A stretch of 64,000 nt of DNA from Nemophila menziesii. Its lineage: Eukaryota > Streptophyta > Magnoliopsida > Boraginales > Hydrophyllaceae. Below, in pieces: positions 1 to 8,732 of this stretch. The position numbers were made by a program, and so were the translations under genes. The stretch covers positions 7,254,001-7,318,000 of the forward strand of contig JARWIR010000031.1 of assembly GCA_029959085.1 (NCBI GenBank). Direction: 5' to 3'. The notes beneath the pieces were generated by a model. That model was not told where the DNA came from and did not search any database. It saw only the letters and a list, made by a program, of their open reading frames with translations. Every line of letters begins with the position of its first letter. The first letter of the stretch is position 1.

Positions 1-618
1 AATTTACTTTTTGAGCATGTTTTAGACAAGGAGAAAGTGCAATCACATAAGGGAGAATTAAAGGCACCTTGGCCTTACAAATATCTTCAAAAGGATGCTA
101 GAATTTGGCACAATTTCCTTATCCCTGACGTCTTTGGAAACACAAGAATTTTGGACGTAAGTAAAAAGAACGCTATCATGTTGAATTGTATATTGAGAGG
201 AGAAGAAGTGGATGTGGCACAGTTGATCTTTGAGGAGGTGATGCAATTTTCGATCTCTCCTATCTCGTTATTTAATGTGAGGTATCCTACTTTGATCACG
301 TGTCTTGTGCGGAAAGCGAATGTGATTTTGGGTGAAGAAGAGAAACTAGAGTTTAAAAATAGTAACAATATTGACAATGCTTGGATCATGAAAGTCTTGA
401 GAGGAGCGGGATATACGCAAGTCTCAAAAGAAGAAAAAGATAGTAGTTGGCAAGAGAAGATGGAGGAGCGTTTAAACAAAGTCAAAGCATCTCAAACTTC
501 CTTAGCCGATAATGTGGCACAAATCAAAGCCAATCAAATGCACATCATGACACTCCATGAGCAATTAAAGAAATATCCAGCAAATCTTATCTTTAATGTC
601 GATAATGCGAGGCAATAG
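1..618 (+). CDS. Partial third ORF of an Athila-type gypsy element (element D), plant-transposon-protein domain
   Basis: The frame is open from the left edge of the window to a TAG at 616-618, so the true start lies outside. About 205 codons are visible. The stretch with KAPWPYKYL, ARIWHNFL and KKNAIMLNCIL resembles the 'putative plant transposon protein' domain (Pfam Transposase_32 type, from memory) found in ORFs lying 3' of pol in Athila-like Ty3/gypsy elements. The last 60 residues are charged and helical, a likely coiled coil (MEERLNKVKASQ onward). No membrane segment is visible. It is followed by 1.57 kb of non-coding DNA, a polypurine tract and an LTR, which places it in the env-like position. 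Role unknown. The assignment to a retroelement is firm; the domain name is moderately sure. Confidence 0.72.
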   Translation, partial: NLLFEHVLDKEKVQSHKGELKAPWPYKYLQKDARIWHNFLIPDVFGNTRILDVSKKNAIMLNCILRGEEVDVAQLIFEEVMQFSISPISLFNVRYPTLITCLVRKANVILGEEEKLEFKNSNNIDNAWIMKVLRGAGYTQVSKEEKDSSWQEKMEERLNKVKASQTSLADNVAQIKANQMHIMTLHEQLKKYPANLIFNVDNARQ

Positions 619-1693
619 TCTCGAGAGTATGTTCTCTTTCTTCCTTACCATTTCTGTAAATGTATTATCTGCTAATTTTAATTTCTTTTTTGATTCTTTT
701 TCGAATCGTGGGGACACAGCTCATTTTTTAGTTGGGGTGTGGGGATTTGTTGTCTCTCATCTCCGCTTTTCTGTTTTTAGGTAGAAATTAAATTTTTTGA
801 TACATGGGAATTAGATGTAGAATGTGTTTAATAGCTTGAAAGCATAAGATCAGTAAGTTAATGATAGAAAGTAGTATGTTAATGAGCTATAATATTTTGT
901 ATGCTTTGACTATTTGAAGGAAAACACATATTGATAGTAAATAAAAGTCTAGTTAGAATTGCGATAGAAAGTATGTTTGATCTAAGGAGCCATGAGTGGT
1001 TTGTAGGCCGTGAGATCCAAGCTAGTTGACAAACCCATTTGATGAACATGCTAAAGGTAAGAGAATAACGAAAATGCATTGTTTAGAAAGTGATTAAGGC
1101 GGTTCTTTCATAAGCCCCTTGTTGCCTTTTAGCTTGTTGTCCATTTAATATTTTTATATCCTTCTTAGCCCCTTCTAGCCTTTCTAAAGCCTTTTTATTT
1201 AACCACGTTATAAGCCATATCCCTTTAGATTATAGGAATTTTCCATATGACCCGCACTCGAATCGTGATGCATACACAGTTGTTTTAGAGCTTGAGCTTG
1301 AGTTTGGGGTGGTGGGTCCACCATTATGGGAATTGTTATTGGGTTGGGATTTTTGAGCTTATTAATTGTGCTCTATTCTATATATTGATGATTATTCAGA
1401 GGTTCATATTGTAACCCTTTGCCAGGGTAATAGTGAATGAAAAAAGCTAAAAAGCATAAAAAGAAAAGAAAAAAATCTATGAGAAAAAATAGTGTGATAT
1501 CTCAACATCAAAAAGAGAGTCATAGCTATACAAAAAAGAAAAAAATTGATTTGAAAAGAATATATATTTGGACCGGCAAAGTGGAATTTGTATGTGATCA
1601 TCTTTGTGCTTTAATTGGGTTAATTGGGGATGCTACTCTGTGCATCAAGAAAAATCATTGGGTTGAGTGAGAAAGGTCTTATGAGAGTAACCC

Positions 1694-1759
1694 AAGCTCT
1701 AGGGCGATTCGTTGATGGCTAGTGAGGAGAGAGCCAAAAGCTCACTCTAAATTATCCAA
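1694..1759 (+). other. Conserved non-coding block of gypsy elements, possible RNA hairpin
   Basis: The core around GGCTAGTGAGGAGAGAGCC and the following AAAAGCTCACT is nearly identical in four elements: here, A1 (31971-32038, minus), A2 (35790-35854, minus) and B (50401-50470, minus). AGTGAG can pair with CTCACT around a 14-nt loop. An alternative GGCT/AGCC stem is also possible. The LTRs and ORFs of these elements have diverged much more. Confidence 0.5.
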
Positions 1760-2170
1760 TTATACTTATCGTACCGTCCATAAGCCAACATTACGACCTT
1801 AAAGACATTTTGATTCTTTGTTGTGTAATCTAGAAGTGATTGAGCCAATAGAGAGTAGTTAAGTGGATCTTTGGATACTAGTGAAGTTCGATGAACAATC
1901 TATAGCCTCCTTGGTGAACTGAGTAAAGTTCCTCTCCTTCTTACATTGCGAAGCTAATCTAATCTTGAATTCAAGCCGTGTTGATTGTTAATATGAGAAG
2001 TGTGCATGTATGTAGTTTGTAAATATTATTACATGAAATTTTCTGATTAGTTGCTTTATGTCTATTCTATATATTATGCTATCTCCTTTCCCACTGTGCT
2101 TAATTGACCTAGGTGTGTATTTAAAGACTTCCCTTTGTTTTTATCTTTATTGTATCGGGACAATACAACT

Positions 2171-2185
2171 TTGAGTTGGGGGTCT
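2171..2185 (+). promoter_or_regulatory. Polypurine tract region of element D
   Basis: TTGAGTTGGGGGTCT directly precedes the 3' LTR. The same string, reverse complemented, abuts the 3' LTRs of A1 (31557-31571) and A2 (35372-35386), with a variant at B (49981-49995). It is the expected site of plus-strand priming. Confidence 0.75.
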
Positions 2186-3721
2186 TGATGTCTCCCCATT
2201 TGTGATGATTTAATATTAAGTGGAGACATCATTTTTAGTGTGTTAGGAAGTCATTTACTCGATTTTCACATGTATTATTGCACTTTCCTATTTCTTGTCT
2301 TGATTTAATGAATTATTATTTTTAGAGCATATTGGGTTTAATTATTTATTTAGTGTGAAGCTTTAAAGATATATATGGATATTTATTAGATGCCAAATCA
2401 ATTCTAAGAGATAAAGGAAATAAGATATCCATAGAAATTTGAGAAAAGAAAGGAAAAGCTAAGATATGGAAAGATAAAGTTGTCAAATAAATCTGAATTT
2501 CAGCACCCACGACCACAAAAGGGCTCATAACTCAAGATTGGTTAGTAATTTGGAAGGATAGTCTAACGCAAAGTTAAAGAGCTTTCCGAGATGATCAGTT
2601 TATACTATTGGAACGCATCAAACGGGTAATTATTGAAGCAGTTATGACCAAAACAAAACAGTGGCAGATTATTACCTTTTCTATATTTTAGGGTTACAAA
2701 TTTGAGTTGGGCTTGGAGTCCACATTACTTGTCTTCCACTCTAAGAAAACAAATTAGGTCTTCTAAACACCTATAAATACACCCTTATAACTCTTGTAAA
2801 TAATCCTTGCCTCACATAAATTAGTCCTTAGGGTTTATATCATTAGAGTTATCGTAGAGAGCAAGATGAAATCTTTTATTCAATCTTTTAGTTTATTTCT
2901 TTCAGGTAAGAACTAATTTTCCCATAGCTTGGTTTTTGCATTATGTATAATCTATGAATTATATTTTCTTTCTATCTAAGTTTCTTTGGGAATTATATGT
3001 TTTAATCTGATATTAGCTGATTACCCATATATTTGTTTATGTGTTTTGAATTATTGTGTGTCCTAAACCTGATCACTTTAGGCTTTCTTAATAGTAGTTA
3101 GATGGTCGCCCGGAAGGGGTGTCTAATTATTGAAACACCACATAACGTCTAGTGTCCGGTATTGGTCCTGACAACATCGATCCTAACTAGATAGTCATTA
3201 GGGTTTGTTTTAATCACCATATCACCAATTGAAGGAATTGTCTGCTTAGGGCCTTGGTAGCACTTGATAAGCCTATTTTAGACTGACTCGTGGTTGTGCC
3301 GTAGCCCCCTTAGTCGCTCTCAAGGTCTAAGGAATGGGAATTTAGAATCTTGACTAAGTATCTAAGAGCTATTATCTCCCTTAATAACTGAATTTGATAG
3401 AAAGAATTAGAAGGATTGGTGCATACTAGCAAAACCTAAGCTATATCTCTCATCTCATATTTCTCGTATTTATTTTATTGTCTTTACTTTTAATTAGTTT
3501 AATTAATTATCTCTCAATCGTATGTATTTTCTGTTTCTTTTAATTTATTACTTGCTACTCCTAATTATTTGCTCATTCGTGTAACACACTAAGTCCCTGA
3601 GAACGAATTCAACTTATCATTAAAACTTACATACGTCCTCTAATACTTACAGTACCGTGCTTGTCTAGGGTGATTAGTGCATTGTTTTCTGGCTTATATT
3701 TATCACACCCTAGGCGACACA
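2186..3721 (+). repeat. 3' LTR of gypsy element D
   Basis: It begins TGATGTCTCC right after the polypurine tract and ends near CCTAGGCGACACA (last base uncertain by 1-2). Length is about 1.54 kb, like the A and B LTRs. The first 46 nt form the arms TGATGTCTCC/GGAGACATCA. The 3' part has the family signature 'tccctgagaacgaattcaac', where the A family has 'tctctgcggaacgaat'. No primer-binding site follows, so this is a 3' LTR; the 5' LTR is outside the window. Confidence 0.85.
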
Positions 3722-4982
3722 AAGGTGGTACGGTAAGAATAGTTGAGACAGAAAGCGGTTGGTTCAAGTAGTGAGCGCCTATTCAAATGCCAAAGGCACG
3801 CTGCATTTAGAGAGTGGAAGCTAAAAAATTTGTGATGGATTAAAAAACGAAGAAGATCTCACTTACAACGGAGAAAGGTTTCCAAGGGAAACAATTTGAG
3901 ATGAAAGTCGTGCAAGAAACACAAGGTTGTTCACGTTGTGGGGAGTAATCATCATGTATGTGAAGAGTTTGAATGCAACCTGAAATCAGATTATTTCATA
4001 TCAAATTGAGGAAATTATAAATATGGTAATCGTAATCATATGGGAATGCAATGTCTGATCCAAATGGGTATGTGAATCAAGGTAACTCTTACCAACCACG
4101 ACCTCAAAACAAAAACTTCTAGCAAATAGTTCAAGGTCCTTATCAAGGGGGCCAAGGTTATAGCAAGCCAGCACTACCACCGCAACCAACCTATGATACG
4201 TATGTCGATATTTTAGCTCTAAAGCCTTTCCTAAACACCCACAAGAAGGATTTGGATTTAAGATCCAGAAAAAATGCAAGATTTGTGGTGTTTAACTCAC
4301 GACAACATGCCGATATACATTGAAAGATTTAACGAGCAATCCGCTGCATCGAAAATATTGGGTACGCAAGTTACCCAAGTGACTAGTGCTTTCGAGAAGT
4401 TTCAAAAAGATCTCCCACGAATGGTACAAATTATAGAGAATGATGTGAAGGACATAGAAAATAGCGATGGCAATGTTGTGTTCAAAGCATGTAACGCTAT
4501 TTTCCTTCAAACAGAAAAAGTTATGGAAATCACCACCTGCTATAGAAATAGTCGTGGAGGTTCCAGAAATCACTGAAGAACTTACCAACCCAAGTTCGGA
4601 AGAATCAAATTTTGGACTTCTACTCAAATAAATCCATTAAGAGATCAAAGTAGTTCATGAGTTAGAAGTTAACAAGGTAAAGAAAGAGGTAGAAGTCTCA
4701 GTTGAGAAAGGGGATAAAGTAGTTGCACCTACGGTGCAAGAAGGAGAAGAGAGAAAGGTGGAATATTCACCTAATGATATCAAGCTCAAAGCATTTGTGG
4801 AGGCGTATAGTGAGGAGAAAATCAACGCCCAAGTGCTTAATATTAAGGAGAAAGGTTTTACAGCGCAACAAGTTTACACGCAATATATTCTTGAAGAAAG
4901 TGCGAGTGTACAAGCCGAGATCAAGATTGTGACTCATGATGAGGGAGACTCAAAGAAAGTTGAGAAGAAGCTACCATCTTAA
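3722..4982 (+). pseudogene. Decayed gag of gypsy element E
   Basis: Stops and frameshifts break every frame. Near 3925-3985 a Gag zinc knuckle can be read across a frameshift: CSRCG, then HHVCEEFEC. It is followed by proline/glutamine/asparagine-rich text (GNSYQPRPQNK, YQGGQGYSKP), as in gypsy Gag tails. Open pieces at 4274-4576 and 4734-4982 are charged Gag C-terminal remnants. The element belongs with B: downstream sequences at 7440-7537 plus 15157-15230 align with B near 52800-52900. The left end was lost or cut where D lies. Confidence 0.65.
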
Positions 4983-5401
4983 GCTTCAAGATCCTGGAGG
5001 TTTTAACCTCCCTATCCAGATTGACGGTTAACTCAAATTCAAGGCGTTGTGTGACGTAGTTTCAAGCATAAACTTTATGCCCAAGTCAGTGTTCGAGAAA
5101 CTTGGCATCAAAAAGGCAGATAAGGCTTCCGCAAATTTTCAATTTCCGAATAGCTCGACATCCAAGACATGGGGATTCATAGAGGATGTTCTTGTCCAAG
5201 CTGGTACACTTATTAATCCTTCTTTACTTTGATATTCTTGACTATGAGGCAGATAAGAAGGTTCTGATCATACTTGGAAAGTTGTTCTTGGCCACAAGTC
5301 ACAGCATCATAAACTTTGAAGAGGGAAAAGTACCCTCTATGCAAACAATGTATTTGATACATTTTTTGTTTTGGATAACAATCCAAAAATGGTGTCGCTA
5401 A
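4983..5401 (+). pseudogene. Decayed retropepsin of gypsy element E
   Basis: Reading across a frameshift near 5225 gives the plant gypsy protease landmarks. LCDVVSSINFMPKSVFEKLG stands where intact relatives read LFDLGASINLMP (see A1), so the catalytic Asp-Leu-Gly motif is altered. Next come SKTWGFIEDVLVQAG and FDILDYEADKKVLIILGKLFLA, the ILGRPFLA flap region with Arg-Pro changed. It is clearly inactive. B has the homologous segment at 53988-54268. Confidence 0.75.
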
Positions 5402-5598
5402 TAGTCCCGGTCATTCATACTTTGACCAAAGAGGTCAAATAGAAGGTCCACGAAAAATCTTTGGAGATTAGATCCAAAGGCCAGTTTTGGGGTAGGCAAT
5501 GAAGTTGCATGAAAGGCCCTCAAACCAGAAAATAGGCCACATGGTTTTGAAAAAACGTGGATGGGACCATTTGTTGTCACGGGTAGTGTCAACAAAAG
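5402..5598 (+). pseudogene. Integrase C-terminal remnant of element E, fused after protease
   Basis: Immediately after protease the text reads FGVGNE...KALKPENRPHGFEKTW followed by MGPFVVTG. This matches the end of gypsy integrases (GPYIVTKV in A1 near 42700). Reverse transcriptase, RNase H and the integrase core are absent. B has the same arrangement (FGVGDKVSWKSPNPKHKG then IGPYF, near 53060-53140, minus). The segment continues at 7299 past the inserted solo LTR. Confidence 0.65.
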
Positions 5599-7298
5599 TG
5601 ATATCTCCCTAAATGTTCTAATCTTATGCCCTTAAGAGACATCATTTTTTGTTTTTATTCGACTATTTAGATAGAGTTTTGGTGTTAATATGCAATAAAT
5701 CGATTTTCCTCTTTTAATTCTAGTATTTTTAATTTATTAAACTTTTGCGTGTAATATGGTTTGATTTGAGTGAAAAGTTTTAGGTTTTGAATACTAGCTA
5801 GGAGAGTAATCCAAGAATAAAGTCATAGATCATGTAATGAAGTCAAAGAAAGAAGAAATATCCCGAAAGAATTGACAATTTCAAGCTGCAAATCTGGAAA
5901 GTTGATAATTATTGCTGATTTAGAGCCATCTAATAGTGGATTTAGCCTCTGACTTGTGAAGATAATTTGTTCCCCATTGAGTTACGGAAATTTAGAAACT
6001 GGAATGGGGTCATTCCGAGTTAGAACGAGCCGGTTAGAGCTGATTTAGTGAAGGTGGTGCAGAAGTTATTGGATTTGGGCTTAATTAATGGACTTGGGCT
6101 TTTCTAATTTTCATTTAATCCTTAAGAAAAACCCTAGTCCGAATTTCATATTATAAACCAGATGGGATTAGCTCACTGGCCAGGGCCTTGGTCTACCAAT
6201 CTAGTGGTGCAGGTTCGAACTGAGTCAATGACTCTGAGTCCAAAGTGGCTCTCCTATGTAACAAAAAAAAATCATATTATAAATAGGCGTTAGACTCACA
6301 CAATTCATATAGAATTCATACGCTTAGAAGTCAGAACACCAGAGAAGAAGCTAGAGCAAGGAAGAGAAGAAGCCAAGAGCTGGAGATTATCAACATCTCC
6401 AATTCTCAGCCAATTCAACTCCGTAATTAGGTTCTTCTATTTTATTCTATAAAAAAATTATGAATTGCTTTTATTTTAATTTCTTAGTTTTTCGTATTAG
6501 TATGAGCTAAACTTATAAAGTGCTTGAGAACGCATAATGGGTTAATCCCAATTCTATTTCATTTCATGTGTTTGAATTTGGGATTATAATAATTGAAATC
6601 AAATTGGGTAATTAGTATTTTTCCTTAATTTGCATTTATTGACTATTATTGAAGTCGCGAATCAACAATAGGACTTAATACTTAGGCTATTCCATTTAGT
6701 GGCGAATGGATCACCTTGACGGGGGGTCTAGGTATGGAACCAATTAATGAATGTAGGATAGAAATTAATGACTTTGACGAGCTTAATTAATCCTATGGCC
6801 TATTGGGTAATTAGAACTTAATCATCCGAAGGTGGACTATAATCACCCTGACGGGGATCGTAGCACCTAAGAATAGCTCCTTAGTCCACCCTGACGGGGG
6901 TAAGGAGAATTTCAAATCCCGACCATTACTATTTACCGATTTGTCCCTTAAACAAAACATGGAATGTATAGAGTTAGGTGAAATCCTTGCGTCTCTCAAG
7001 TACTACCTTTCATACTATGCATCTAGCTATTTTATTTACTTGTGTCTAGTTTAATATTTGCATTAACTTAGTCTTTTAATTTATTGTCTTAGATATAGAA
7101 AACAAAAAAAACATTCTTAAAATCATTTACTTGCTTTTACGTGCAATTAATCACTATTCGATAAGCATTAGAGTCAACCAATCCGTCCCTGAGAACGAAT
7201 CTGTATTATCACATATATTACTTGGGACAATTGTACACTTGCAGTTGTGGTTCTCTTTTTCTTATTTCATTTATTTTAGAACACACAAAGGACCACCA
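5599..7298 (+). repeat. Solo LTR of a gypsy element inserted in element E, perfect TSD AAAAG
   Basis: It begins TGATATCTCC at 5599 and ends GGACCACCA at 7298, 1700 bp. AAAAG occurs at 5594-5598 and again at 7299-7303, so both boundaries are fixed by a perfect 5-bp target-site duplication. Element E text resumes on the far side with TGATTGAAATTCGACC. The 46-nt terminal hairpin (TGATATCTCC/AGAGACATCA) and 'gtccctgagaacgaat' near 7185 relate it to the D and A LTRs. No internal domain remains, implying LTR-LTR recombination. The 'ccctgacggggat' phrases at 6716, 6849 and 6890 are repeated motifs inside it. Confidence 0.9.
6158..6271 (+). mobile_element. Short tRNA-derived SINE, perfect 12-bp TSD
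   Basis: The unit has an RNA polymerase III A box (TTAGCTCACTGG, 6169-6180) and B box (GGTTCGAAC, near 6212) about 34 bp apart, and ends in an A-rich tail (6263-6271). TCATATTATAAA flanks it at 6146-6157 and 6272-6283, a perfect 12-bp target-site duplication. That proves insertion by LINE-type machinery. At 114 bp it is shorter than most plant SINEs as I recall them. It sits inside the solo LTR, so it is younger than that LTR. The family is not recognised. Confidence 0.87.
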
Positions 7299-7537
7299 AA
7301 AAGTGATTGAAATTCGACCAAAGAGAGGTCGCAAGCTCCGAATGGTTGACGCTCATAACCTCACCCACAGCTGGGGAGGCTACATACTCAAAAAGTAGAG
7401 GAGGTAACACGTTGAACTTTATACGAAGTTAAACAAAAGTGATTTCTGGGAGACAACCCCCAGTTTTTTATGTTTTTATGTCTTAGTTTTTGTTTTAGAT
7501 TAGTTGTATATAATAAATATTACAGTAATGAGGAAGG
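7299..7537 (+). pseudogene. Element E continued: end of pol and start of 3' spacer
   Basis: The sequence continues the interrupted integrase tail. It contains the post-pol signature 'gaagttaaacaaaagtgatttctgggagacaac', found reversed in A1 (42490-42540), A2 (38165-38215) and B (52895-52945). No intact frame remains. The stretch ends at the copia insertion; GAAGG at 7533-7537 is the first copy of the copia target-site duplication. Confidence 0.65.
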
Positions 7538-8677
7538 TGTTAGCCTTACCTTGTTTTTATTCCCGTTTTAATATTCGACAAATCATTCTTTAACTAAAAT
7601 TCATTTGGTATCACTTTTAAATGTTTTCCAAAACCCCTCATTAGATTAGTTATCTTAAAATCCTTGAAATTGAGCTTCATTAGTACAGTGGTGCGGTACA
7701 CCGGACGATACATGCGGTACACCGCAGTACCACGGACCAAAGGCGCGGTGCACAGCTAGTCCGAACAGAAAGCAAGATAATGTGCGGTACACCGGACTGA
7801 AGACGCGGTACACCGGACCAAGGATACGGACCAGGGCACGGTGCATGGCTATAGCCCGTCAGAGAGATAGAAAATGTGCGGTACACCGCACAAGACCCGC
7901 GGTACACCGCGAGAAAGGGTTTTCTGCACTATTAGAAGAAGACAAAGCTTATATCCGTTGGAGTTTAAATCTATCCGTTAGAGAGAAGCCTTTTGACCGT
8001 TGGAAGCTTATTTCAGCTATAAATTAAAGCTCATTCAAGACACAACTCATCCCTTCCATCTACCAATCTTAAGAGCAATTAATATTATCATTCAAAAAGG
8101 TTTCAAAGGAGCATTCAAGTCATATTCATTCCTCAAGCTACATAGTTTATATCCACTCATTTAGGAGTCTAGTTACAAGCTATTATACCACCCCTAAACA
8201 CTTTTCTTTTCCTCTTAGTTCTTGTAATAGATTAAGAGAGTAGTGTGAGTATAGGTTTTATACTTGGTTCCTTGTGTTGGTGATAACACAAGTGTATTTC
8301 CTTCAAGGTTCTTGAAGTGGTTGTAAAGGGTTTGCAATCTCACCCGGGTTAAAGAGTTACGAAGATTAGTTGAGAATCTTGCAAATCCTAAGGAGGCTTC
8401 CTTAGGTAGTGGATGTAGGGAAACCGAACCACTATACATCGTTGTGTATTTTCTATCCCTACACTCTTTACTTTTCCGCACTCTATATGCTTGATAAAAT
8501 GCTTACATGAATAGTTTGATAATATTGTCTTTTAGGATTATCTAGTTCTTGACTATTTAGTTTGCTAAAAAAATAGGATTCAAATTAGCTTTTAATTTTA
8601 TTTACTTGAAATAAAATTAGCCGATTAATTTCCATTGTCCTATTCAACCTCCCTTCTAGGACGCATATAGAATATCA
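7538..8677 (+). repeat. 5' LTR of the copia element
   Basis: TGTTAGCC...AATATCA, 1140 bp. It holds three pairs of the palindrome GCGGTACACCG with central GTACAC at 7696/7717, 7787/7808 and 7881/7902. Each pair is exactly 21 bp apart. TATAAATTAAAG at 8020-8031 is a plausible TATA region followed by a leader. Small ORFs on either strand across the palindromes are composition artefacts. Confidence 0.95.
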
Positions 8678-8679
8678 AT

Positions 8680-8691
8680 TGGTATCAGAGC
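8680..8691 (+). promoter_or_regulatory. Primer-binding site, initiator tRNA-Met type
   Basis: TGGTATCAGAGC lies 2 nt after the 5' LTR. It is the standard minus-strand priming site of plant copia elements, complementary to the 3' end of tRNA-iMet. Confidence 0.93.
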
Positions 8692-8732
8692 CTAGCTCTA
8701 TTGTACTTAATCGTTTCTAGAGTAAATACGAT

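Larger units (their letters stand above)
619..2185 (+). other. Long 3' non-coding region of element D
   Basis: There is no credible gene here; short lysine-rich or hydrophobic frames look accidental. The region has counterparts in A1 (31557-33098), A2 (35372-36922) and B (49981-51400), all reversed. Shared landmarks are a 'gtggggacac...ttggggtgtggggatttgttgtc' motif near 708-754, a 'gacccgcactcgaatcg' block near 1249, 'aaccctttgccagggtaatagtgaatg' near 1412, and the strongest block at 1694-1759. Conservation of untranslated sequence between diverged elements suggests RNA-level function such as packaging, dimerisation or 3'-end control. That is inference. Confidence 0.6.

Noticed and set aside
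1..5598. D and E as one element
   Set aside because: The D LTR at 2186-3721 is preceded by a polypurine tract but not followed by a primer-binding site, and E's gag begins without a start; they are separate.
5599..7298. This LTR as the 3' LTR of element E
   Set aside because: Element E sequence continues on its right side and both ends carry the AAAAG duplication.
7655..8027. Open frames on both strands over the copia LTR palindromes (and 14129-14501)
   Set aside because: Repetitive Arg/Tyr/Thr-rich products created by the CGGTACACCG repeats; no coding signature.
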